Of a stretch of DNA of 10,590 bases, positions 1 to 5,317 are shown piece after piece (position 1 is the stretch's first letter; each line of letters opens with the position of its first letter). Origin of the DNA: Christensenellaceae bacterium (GTDB lineage Bacteria; Bacillota; Clostridia; Christensenellales; CAAEEZ01); assembly GCA_020024085.1 (NCBI GenBank), contig JAHHUG010000047.1, positions 1 through 10,590 on the forward strand, read 5' to 3'. Made by a program: the position numbers and the translations under genes. The notes under the pieces are model-generated. The model ran no database searches. It saw only the letters and a list, made by a program, of their open reading frames with translations, and had not been told where the DNA came from.

Positions 1-47
1 ATAGTTTCTAATATTATATTTATAGAATAGTTTTTAATATGTATGTC

Positions 48-76
48 TTGCAAAAAAAGGCAAATTAGTATATACT
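48..76 (+). promoter_or_regulatory. Sigma-A-type promoter of the dnaX-ybaB-recR cluster
   Basis: A -35 hexamer TTGCAA (48-53) is followed, after exactly 17 bases, by a -10 hexamer TATACT (71-76). Transcription would start near 83, giving a leader of only about a dozen bases that contains the GAGG ribosome-binding site (84-87) just before the dnaX ATG at 95. The hexamers and spacing are seen; activity is inferred. The remainder of bases 1-94 is A+T-rich and shows no gene. Confidence 0.6.
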
Positions 77-94
77 TATTAATGAGGATTATTT

Positions 95-1252
95 ATGGCA
101 ATAGCACTTTATAGAAAATATAGACCTAATACTTTTGAAAAGGTAATCGGTCAAGAACATATTACAACTACCCTCCAAAATCAAGTTAGGACGGGTAATA
201 TTTCGCATGCATATTTATTTACTGGTACTCGTGGTTCTGGTAAAACAAGTACTGCAAAAATATTTGCAAAGGCAATTAACTGCTTAAATAACCAAAATGG
301 TTCGCCATGCTTGGAGTGTGAGACTTGTAAACTACTTGAAAATGGTCAAAGTATGGACGTAATCGAGGTTGATGCTGCTAGTAATAACGGTGTAGATGAG
401 ATTAGAGATTTACGAGAAAAAATTAAGTTTCCACCTACAAATTGTAAGTACAAAGTATATATTATTGATGAGGTTCATATGCTTTCAACCAGTGCTTTCA
501 ATGCTTTACTTAAAACACTAGAAGAGCCACCAAAGCACGCAGTATTTATCCTTGCTACAACCGAAGTTCAAGCGTTACCTCAAACTATTTTGAGCAGATG
601 TATGAGGTTTGACTTCAAAACTGTAACAAAGGATATTCTTGCAAAGCATTTGAAGAATGTACTTACTGATAATGGTACAAAGTTTGATGACAAATCAATC
701 GACCTAATCGCAGAAAGTGGCAATGGTTCATTTAGAGATACTTTGTCAGTTGCAGATATGTGTATATCTTATTGTAATAACAATATCACATATGATAAGG
801 TGCTTGATGTATTAGGTATCAGCGACCCAAGGACAATTATAAGATTATGCGATAAAATGTTAGAGGGCAATATTCCTGACACTATGAATATCATTGCCGA
901 CCTAATTAGCTATGGTAAAACCGTTGGTGTAATGTCTAAGGAAATTGCAATGACCTTAAGAAATGCAATTTATGTAATCAATACAAAACCCGAAGATGTG
1001 GAGAAGTTGGAGATTGCAAACTCTGATTTATTAGCTGAGTTCAAGAAGTATCCTACATGGAAAATACTTAGAGCATTAGAAATAATAAGTACTATTGATA
1101 GCGACTTGAGATATAATTCTAATCCAAGGATTGTGTTTGAAACAGCTGTATTAAAATGTATTGAGCTTCGTGCAGAGTATGATACAACTGGTTTAATCAA
1201 CCGTATTAAACAACTTGAAAGAGAGATTGAAGAGTTAAAAAAAAACGATTGA
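95..1252 (+). CDS. dnaX: DNA polymerase III subunit gamma (5' frame of dnaX; gamma/tau gene)
   Basis: Clamp-loader ATPase of the replicative polymerase, which opens and loads the beta sliding clamp at primer-template junctions. The AAA+ features are in order: Walker A GTRGSGKT (residues 44-51), a zinc-binding set of four cysteines (C63, C72, C75, C78), Walker B with D125-E126, sensor 1 ATT (154-156) and the SRC motif with the arginine finger (167-169). The helical collar domain follows to about residue 365, then a short charged helix. The ATG at 95 has a GAGG site 8 bases upstream. The frame ends in KKND-TGA at 1250-1252, right after a run of nine A. At 385 residues it is clearly shorter than full-length Firmicute DnaX proteins (B. 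subtilis has roughly 560), and it lacks the C-terminal tau domains that bind polymerase and helicase. Those are encoded in the -1 frame immediately downstream. It is the first gene of a cluster with ybaB and recR. Its TGA is the only TGA stop among the protein genes here. The identity is certain; reading this product as a real gamma form is inference. Confidence 0.96.
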   Translation: MAIALYRKYRPNTFEKVIGQEHITTTLQNQVRTGNISHAYLFTGTRGSGKTSTAKIFAKAINCLNNQNGSPCLECETCKLLENGQSMDVIEVDAASNNGVDEIRDLREKIKFPPTNCKYKVYIIDEVHMLSTSAFNALLKTLEEPPKHAVFILATTEVQALPQTILSRCMRFDFKTVTKDILAKHLKNVLTDNGTKFDDKSIDLIAESGNGSFRDTLSVADMCISYCNNNITYDKVLDVLGISDPRTIIRLCDKMLEGNIPDTMNIIADLISYGKTVGVMSKEIAMTLRNAIYVINTKPEDVEKLEIANSDLLAEFKKYPTWKILRALEIISTIDSDLRYNSNPRIVFETAVLKCIELRAEYDTTGLINRIKQLEREIEELKKND

Positions 1253-1271
1253 TTAAATTAGCAAAAGCTAA
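1217..1271 (+). promoter_or_regulatory. Candidate dnaX frameshift/slippage site (A9 run, -1 overlap)
   Basis: A run of nine A (1237-1245) follows GAGTT and precedes CGATTGA. In the dnaX frame it reads TTA AAA AAA AAC GAT TGA. In the -1 frame it reads GTT AAA AAA AAA CGA TTG and continues open to 1941. The -1 frame is closed just upstream by TGA at 1228-1230, so the two frames overlap only over 1231-1252, centred on the A9 run. A AAA AAC (1240-1246) and A AAA AAA (1237-1243) are both X XXY YYZ-type slippery heptamers. Possible helpers are a purine-rich, Shine-Dalgarno-like GAAAGAGAG (1217-1225) 11 bases upstream, and a weak 5-bp hairpin TTAGC/GCTAA (1258-1271) downstream. A9 is also long enough for RNA polymerase slippage. 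It is the longest A run I found in any coding region here. A homopolymer sequencing error is the main alternative. Confidence 0.7.
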
Positions 1272-1941
1272 AAATTTTAATAATACTACAACCGAAAATT
1301 TGGATAAAGCAGAAACAAATAAATCTATTATAGAAAATGCAGAAACTGCACCCGATGAAGATATGGTAGAGACAAATAATGTTGAAGCTACTGACGATGT
1401 GGAAAGTGCAAGTGTGGACAACATTGATAAAAAGAGTGCAGAGGTTATGGATAAGTTAGATGCTATTTGTAATCAAGAAGGTGTTGATGATGCTACAATT
1501 TTTGAACAAATGTTAAAAGAAGTCCAAAATGCAGAAAAAATAGAAGTACCTAAACCAAAAAAGGTTGAAAAAAAGATAGAAAAGCCAAGATATGTTGCTG
1601 ATGATAGGGTACTTTCGGCTGATGAATACCATTCTATTTGGATTCAAATGACAATTAAATTTACCGAGGACGAACCAATACTTGCAATGTGTTGTAGTAA
1701 AGCAGAGGAGTTTTCGGTGGAAAATGATGTACTAAATATCGGCTTTAATTACGAAACAAGTATGTTACTACTTGAAAATGAATCCAACAGAAATATTATT
1801 TTGGACGAACTTTTCAAAAATAGAAGGATTATTCCTACAAGGTTCTATCAACTTGATGAGCCTTTAGACCAAGTACAAGAAAATGTTAATCGAATAAAGA
1901 GTTTATTTGATAAAGATATATTAAAAATTACTAAGAAATAA
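1249..1941 (+). CDS. dnaX: tau-specific C-terminal part of DnaX, in the -1 frame
   Basis: These 230 codons are best read as the 3' half of dnaX, joined to the upstream frame by a -1 shift at the A9 run. The joined protein would be 615 residues (385 + 230), running L-K-K-K-R-L across the junction. Residues about 12-100 form an acidic, low-complexity linker rich in D, E, N and T. Residues 98-114 are a Lys/Pro-rich basic stretch. From about 124 a folded domain begins (YHSIW at 127-131), with alternating hydrophobic segments to the end. That domain resembles the C-terminal domain of Firmicute tau, which contacts the polymerase and helicase. The only start near the beginning is TTG at 1249, overlapping the gamma TGA. 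No proper ribosome-binding site precedes it; the nearest purine-rich GAAGAG is 14 bases away. Independent initiation is therefore unlikely, though reinitiation at the TTGA overlap is possible. Four codons of dnaX frame are shared. The gene ends 11 bases before ybaB. Confidence 0.8.
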   Translation: MIKLAKAKNFNNTTTENLDKAETNKSIIENAETAPDEDMVETNNVEATDDVESASVDNIDKKSAEVMDKLDAICNQEGVDDATIFEQMLKEVQNAEKIEVPKPKKVEKKIEKPRYVADDRVLSADEYHSIWIQMTIKFTEDEPILAMCCSKAEEFSVENDVLNIGFNYETSMLLLENESNRNIILDELFKNRRIIPTRFYQLDEPLDQVQENVNRIKSLFDKDILKITKK

Positions 1942-1952
1942 AGGAGAATATT

Positions 1953-2279
1953 ATGGCAAGAGGTGGTTTCCCAGGTGGTGGAAATATGCAACAAATATTA
2001 AAGCAAGCACAAAGAATGCAACAACAAATGCAAGAGGCACAACAAGAGTTGCAAGATAGCGAAGTTACAGCAACTGCTGGTGGTGGAATGGTAGAAATGG
2101 TAATGGACGGTAGCAAAAAACTTACATCTGTTACAATCAAGCCAGAGGTTGTAGACCCAGATGATGTAGAGACATTAGAGGATTTAATCCTAGCTTGCTA
2201 CAATGATGCAATTAGCCAAGTTGATAGTTTAACAGAGGAATTAATGGGACCATTTACCAAAATGGGTGGAATGTTTTAA
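1953..2279 (+). CDS. ybaB: YbaB/EbfC family nucleoid-associated DNA-binding protein
   Basis: Small dimeric DNA-binding protein of 108 residues, normal for the family, found between dnaX and recR in most bacteria. It starts with a short Gly/Phe-rich N-terminus (ARGGFPGGGN). A long Gln/Met-rich helix (about 13-36) follows that would form the coiled-coil arms. Then comes the family core with GGGMV (43-47) and a beta strand, and a C-terminal helix ending in MGPFTKMGGMF. The start is clear: an AAGGAG site (1941-1946) lies 6 bases before the ATG and begins on the last base of the preceding TAA. The stop TAA shares its final A with the recR ATG (TAATG), so the two are translationally coupled. It binds DNA and is proposed to act with RecR-dependent repair. 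Its exact role is not settled in the family as a whole. Confidence 0.95.
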   Translation: MARGGFPGGGNMQQILKQAQRMQQQMQEAQQELQDSEVTATAGGGMVEMVMDGSKKLTSVTIKPEVVDPDDVETLEDLILACYNDAISQVDSLTEELMGPFTKMGGMF

Positions 2280-2863
2280 TGGAATATATTGAGCCTATTG
2301 AAAGATTAATTGCAGAGTTTACAAAATTACCAGGAGTGGGTGCAAAAACTGCTGCAAGATATGCTTATGCTATCATTAATATGGAGGCAGATAGTGTACA
2401 AAGTTTTGCTGACTCAATAGTTGAGGCAAAAAATACCGTACATTATTGTAAGTTATGTGGCAATTACACCGACAAAGAGGTTTGCGATATTTGTGCAAAT
2501 CGTGATAATAGTGTAATTTGCGTAGTTGAACAACCTGCTGATGTAATAGCACTTGAAAGAGTAAAGGCATATAAGGGTGTGTACCATGTTTTGCATGGTG
2601 TGCTTAACCCAAAAAATAATATTAGCCCCGAGGATATTCGTATTAAGGAACTTATGAGTAGACTTGTTGGAGTTAAGGAAGTAATCATTGCTACAAGTAG
2701 TGGTATTGAGGGCGAAGTAACAGCAAGTTATATTGCAAGACTAATTAAGCCACTTGGTATCAAGGTAACAAGGATTGCAAGAGGTTTACCTTGCGATAGC
2801 CACCTTGAGTACATTGATGAAGTTACTCTACAAAGGGCACTTGACGATAGGAAAACATTGTAA
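2279..2863 (+). CDS. recR: Recombination mediator protein RecR
   Basis: RecR works with RecO (and RecF) to load RecA onto SSB-coated gaps. The 194 residues are close to the usual ~198. In order: a helix-hairpin-helix motif around LPGVGAKTA (17-25), a four-cysteine zinc finger (C57, C60, C69, C72), and a Toprim domain starting VVEQPADV (82-89) with the EGE element at 144-146. A C-terminal wedge (LEYIDEVTL, 176-184) follows. The ATG overlaps the ybaB stop by one base, implying translational coupling. Two normally very conserved patches differ. The family's usual ATNP..EGEATA is ATSSGIEGEVTA here, and GLPVGGDLEY is GLPCDSHLEY (169-178), replacing the usual Gly-Gly-Asp. The reading frame is intact and the domains are complete, so I regard it as functional but divergent. 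It is the last gene of the cluster and is followed by a strong terminator. Confidence 0.95.
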   Translation: MEYIEPIERLIAEFTKLPGVGAKTAARYAYAIINMEADSVQSFADSIVEAKNTVHYCKLCGNYTDKEVCDICANRDNSVICVVEQPADVIALERVKAYKGVYHVLHGVLNPKNNISPEDIRIKELMSRLVGVKEVIIATSSGIEGEVTASYIARLIKPLGIKVTRIARGLPCDSHLEYIDEVTLQRALDDRKTL

Positions 2864-2882
2864 TTAATTTTATAAAAAAGAT

Positions 2883-2913
2883 AAGGTCTATTCGTTTGAA
2901 TAGACCTTTTTTT
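2883..2913. terminator. Bidirectional intrinsic terminator between recR and the ferritin-like gene
   Basis: A perfect 11-bp inverted repeat, AAGGTCTATTC (2883-2893) and GAATAGACCTT (2898-2908), surrounds a GTTT loop. It is followed by a T run (2907-2913), a strong terminator for the dnaX-ybaB-recR transcript. Read on the minus strand the same hairpin is preceded by A7 and followed by ATC and then six T, so it can also end the convergent ferritin-like gene. That gene's stop codon (2912-2914) touches the T run. Confidence 0.9.
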
Positions 2914-3397
2914 AATAGTTAAATTCCTCATTATATATTTTAGTTAATGTTTTTAGATGTAATTCTTCATCTTCGATTATTCTACTTATTAAGCACTTTA
3001 TACTATCATTTTTTAAGTATAAAAGACTTTTTTGGTAATTATCAATTGCTTTTTGTTCGGATAAAATATCCATTTCTAATATCTTTTTAGGGTTAGTGTG
3101 ATAGCAAACAAAATTACCTTTCCAAAAGTATCTACCATCAGCAAACATAGGCAAAGTGCCTAGCATATATATTGCCTCTCCCAGTAGTTCGTGGTGGTGC
3201 ATTTCGTTTAGAGAAATTGAAAATAATGCTTTGGATAGTGGTTCTAAATTAGTTGTATAGTGTTGAAATATGTATTGAGTAATAGCTGTTGTTTCGCTAT
3301 CTTTTCCACTATACATTGGGTACAAAATATTTGCATCATACAAACTTTTTTCGTTAATTTCAAGGGTTGGGTATTCTTTATTTACTTTCAGTTCCAT
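2912..3397 (-). CDS. Ferritin-like di-iron protein (rubrerythrin/ferritin-like superfamily)
   Basis: A 161-residue soluble protein whose spaced acidic and histidine residues match the four-helix ferritin-like di-metal site. The candidates are E35 in helix 1 (SETTAITQYIFQHY), E65 and H68 (ExxH) in helix 2, E114 in helix 3, and E144 and H147 (ExxH) in helix 4. No C-terminal rubredoxin domain (CxxC pair) is present, so it is not a classical rubrerythrin. No signal peptide or membrane segment is seen. The family includes peroxide-reducing rubrerythrins, ferritins and Mn catalase/CotJC-like proteins; I cannot choose among them, and oxidative-stress defence or iron handling is inference. An AGGA site lies about 10 bases before the ATG at 3397. 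Upstream, a terminator for the permease (3452-3481) isolates it, so it should be monocistronic. I could not find a convincing promoter in the 50 bases between. It ends in the terminator shared with recR. Confidence 0.8.
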   Translation of the reverse strand: MELKVNKEYPTLEINEKSLYDANILYPMYSGKDSETTAITQYIFQHYTTNLEPLSKALFSISLNEMHHHELLGEAIYMLGTLPMFADGRYFWKGNFVCYHTNPKKILEMDILSEQKAIDNYQKSLLYLKNDSIKCLISRIIEDEELHLKTLTKIYNEEFNY

Positions 3398-3451
3398 ATC
3401 TATAATCCTTTTTTTATTATGATATGCAACAGGTTGTGTATGTGTTACAAC

Positions 3452-3481
3452 AAAAAAAGAGCTACAATAATGTAACTCTTT
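3452..3481 (-). terminator. Intrinsic terminator of the permease gene
   Basis: On the minus strand, an 11-bp stem (AAAGAGTTACA with TGTAGCTCTTT, one T-G pair, loop TTAT; plus-strand 3456-3481) is followed by seven T (3452-3458). It lies 13 bases after the permease stop codon and before the ferritin-like gene, separating the two transcripts. Confidence 0.85.
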
Positions 3482-3494
3482 ATAATTTTGTTTA

Positions 3495-4682
3495 TTAAAG
3501 TAATACTACTAATAATCCAGTAGAAAATGTAACTACAAAAAATAGTAGGTTGTATAGTATCAAGTTTCTAAAAAACTTCTTTACTAATATTTTGTCGTGA
3601 GTAGATGATTGATACATTGAGTACGCCATAAAATACGACATTGATGCAAAAAATGTACCGAATTTACCTACTGTTACACCAGCAGCAAGGGCAACATAAT
3701 TTGTCGCAAATCTATATACAAGCAATGTTGCTGCTGTATTAAATATTACTTGAGATAGTCCAACTGTAATATAATACTCGTTACCAGATACTGCTGTTTC
3801 GATGGCATTTTTAATTTCTGGAATGCTACTTAGGTTGCCCACAAGTATAAAGAACGATGTAAACATTATGATAATTGAGTAGTTTGTTTTCTTAAATACT
3901 TTTGGGTCAAGTAATAGTACGCAAATTACAACTGCAAGGGTAGTGTAGTAAATGTCGATAACCTTTAGTACTGCAAGTATGCAAATCAAAAATAGCAATG
4001 AGTATATTACATATTTTACCCAAGGGATTTTTCTTTTTGTCTCTACGATAGGTTCAATCTGTTTGTTTTTAACAGTTACTGTCATAATGATTAGCAGTAA
4101 ATATCCAGCAATTGCGATTGGGTATAGATTAGTAATAAACCAATTTGGACCTACCCCCATATGCTCATAAATAAGTAGATTTTGTGCACTTCCTAGTGGG
4201 CTTACCATACCAGATAGGTTTGCTCCAAGAATTTGTAAAGGGATAATTTTTGGCGAAAGCTCATTTTGGTTTGCAATCTTTAATAGCACCATAGAAAATG
4301 GTACAAAGGTTAGTACTGCGATATCGTTTGTCAAAAATAAAGAAAATAAGGTTGGCAACCAAATCAAAATAATAGCAAGCTGACGGGTAGTGTGTACTTT
4401 TTGTAGAATCTTAAATGCTATTGTCCTAAACATTTTAATACTTCGCATTGCCCTTGTAACAAGCAATAATGATAGCAAAGTACAAATAGTTTTGTAGTTG
4501 ATGTAGGTTGAATAATTTTCATTAGGAGGTACAAAGCAGCAGGAAATAATTGCAGCAATAATTGCCAAAAGCAAAATGATGTTTTTACCAATAAAACTCT
4601 TTACTTTTGGTAGGCTATTGTGTATTTTTTCTCTAATAATATACAAGGTTGAAACAGCCTTGTCCTTAAATGGTTGCTTCAT
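3495..4682 (-). CDS. ArsB/SLC13-type (ion transporter superfamily) membrane permease
   Basis: A 395-residue polytopic membrane protein with roughly ten hydrophobic segments, starting around residues 33-51 after a basic cytoplasmic N-terminus. Hallmarks of the ArsB/CitM/SLC13 fold are visible. The first half has FLTNDIAVLTFVPFS (116-130) followed by GANLSGMVSPLGSAQN (153-168), a re-entrant-loop-like segment. The second half has the pseudo-repeat FNTAATLLVYRF (314-325) and AAGVTVGKFGTFFASMSY (333-350). These loops normally bind the anion and coupling ion. The substrate (arsenite, citrate, other dicarboxylates, or Na+/H+ exchange as in NhaD) cannot be read from the sequence. No arsR, arsC or citrate genes are nearby. 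The ATG at 4682 is preceded by GGAGA, spaced long (about 12 bases), so initiation may be weak. It has its own promoter (4712-4740) and terminator (3452-3481) and is therefore a single-gene transcript, diverging from secG. Confidence 0.8.
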   Translation of the reverse strand: MKQPFKDKAVSTLYIIREKIHNSLPKVKSFIGKNIILLLAIIAAIISCCFVPPNENYSTYINYKTICTLLSLLLVTRAMRSIKMFRTIAFKILQKVHTTRQLAIILIWLPTLFSLFLTNDIAVLTFVPFSMVLLKIANQNELSPKIIPLQILGANLSGMVSPLGSAQNLLIYEHMGVGPNWFITNLYPIAIAGYLLLIIMTVTVKNKQIEPIVETKRKIPWVKYVIYSLLFLICILAVLKVIDIYYTTLAVVICVLLLDPKVFKKTNYSIIIMFTSFFILVGNLSSIPEIKNAIETAVSGNEYYITVGLSQVIFNTAATLLVYRFATNYVALAAGVTVGKFGTFFASMSYFMAYSMYQSSTHDKILVKKFFRNLILYNLLFFVVTFSTGLLVVLL

Positions 4683-4711
4683 AATTCACTAATTTCTCCG
4701 TAATTCAGTAT

Positions 4712-4740
4712 ATTATATACTAATATTTATACCATTTCAA
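4712..4740 (-). promoter_or_regulatory. Promoter of the permease gene
   Basis: On the minus strand, TTGAAA (plus 4735-4740) and TATAAT (plus 4712-4717) are separated by exactly 17 bases, an almost perfect sigma-A promoter. The expected start near 4705 leaves a leader of about 22 bases before the ATG at 4682. No operator-like repeat overlaps the hexamers clearly, so strong or constitutive expression is plausible (inference). Confidence 0.75.
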
Positions 4741-4886
4741 CAGCAAAATGAGTTTTTAAGTATGAATATTAGTTATATCGTTTATAAAATATAAAAACAT
4801 ATAAAATATCAAATAATTTATGTAAATAATAAAAAACATTTATATTTACCTTATGTTAACGAAATGCAAAAACATTATAAAAATGC

Positions 4887-4915
4887 TTGTTATTTTTACA
4901 ATATTGTGATAAAAT
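4887..4915 (+). promoter_or_regulatory. Promoter of secG (and probably the downstream genes)
   Basis: TTGTTA (4887-4892), a 17-base spacer and TAAAAT (4910-4915), with TG one base upstream of the -10 (TGATAAAAT, extended -10). Transcription should start near 4922, 25 bases before the secG ATG. The 264-base divergent region 4683-4946 otherwise holds only very A+T-rich sequence between the two promoters. I found no riboswitch or clear operator in it. Confidence 0.7.
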
Positions 4916-4946
4916 TTATATGATTATTCAAAAAAGGTGAGTTTAT

Positions 4947-5261
4947 ATGTTTAATTTATTGACAAATATTAGTTTAATGGCTAGTAATCAAACTGCAATC
5001 CCTAGTGAAGTAAGAACTGCTGTTTGTAGTACTTTCTTATGTTTAATGGCTGTTGCAGCATTAGCTATGATTGTTGTTGTACTTATGCAAAATGGTGGAC
5101 AACAAGATATTGGCGCAATTTCAGGTGGAAGTAATAACGATACATTCTTTGGAAAAAATAAAAATAGAAGTAAAGAGGGCAAGTTAAAGATTGCTACTAT
5201 TGTAATAGGTGTATTATTAGTTGTTTTCTCAATTATTTACTTTGTAGTATTGAATGTATAA
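4947..5261 (+). CDS. secG: Preprotein translocase subunit SecG
   Basis: Small membrane subunit of the SecYEG channel, which assists SecA-driven protein export. The 104-residue protein has two hydrophobic segments (about 28-47 and 81-101) joined by the family's signature loop. The loop reads VVLMQNGGQQDIGAISGGS followed by DTFFGKNK, with the basic cluster NKNRSKEGK before the second segment. The AAGGTGAG site (4934-4941) 5 bases before the ATG supports this start. An in-frame ATG at 4977 would remove only the variable N-terminus and lacks such a site. It is the first gene of the classical Firmicute cluster secG-rnr-smpB-ssrA. Its transcript meets a strong hairpin 15-20 bases after the stop codon, so part of it probably ends there. 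Confidence 0.95.
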   Translation: MFNLLTNISLMASNQTAIPSEVRTAVCSTFLCLMAVAALAMIVVVLMQNGGQQDIGAISGGSNNDTFFGKNKNRSKEGKLKIATIVIGVLLVVFSIIYFVVLNV

Positions 5262-5276
5262 TATTGATTGATACTG

Positions 5277-5305
5277 AAAGGGCGACAGATTAGTCGCCTT
5301 TTTTT
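5277..5305 (+). terminator. Intrinsic terminator/attenuator between secG and rnr
   Basis: GGCGAC (5281-5286) and GTCGCC (5293-5298) enclose the loop AGATTA, and the stem can be extended by AAAG pairing into the T run (5299-5305). GC-rich stem and T7 make a standard terminator. It sits directly upstream of the rnr ribosome-binding site (GGAGAG, 5309-5314) with no new promoter visible between. rnr and the genes after it would therefore depend on read-through from secG or on an unrecognised promoter. Confidence 0.88.
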
Positions 5306-5317
5306 ATTGGAGAGAAT

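Noticed and set aside
1249..1251. TTG at 1249 as a genuine independent start of a separate gene
   Set aside because: No ribosome-binding site at proper spacing, and the protein is the missing tau tail of DnaX in the -1 frame across an A9 run. Stop-start reinitiation (TTGA) remains a minor possibility.
1206..1424. Minus-strand reading frame over the dnaX junction rich in Ser and Val
   Set aside because: Shadow of the A+T-rich acidic coding strand; no ribosome-binding site or family resemblance.
3398..3451. A promoter for the ferritin-like gene (TTGTAA and CATAAT-like boxes on the minus strand)
   Set aside because: The spacing is 20-23 bases and the -10 is poor; I could not support a single call.
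4741..4886. Small RNA or regulatory repeat in the A+T-rich divergent gap
   Set aside because: Only short, low-complexity A/T matches such as CATT...AATG; nothing beyond what is expected from composition.
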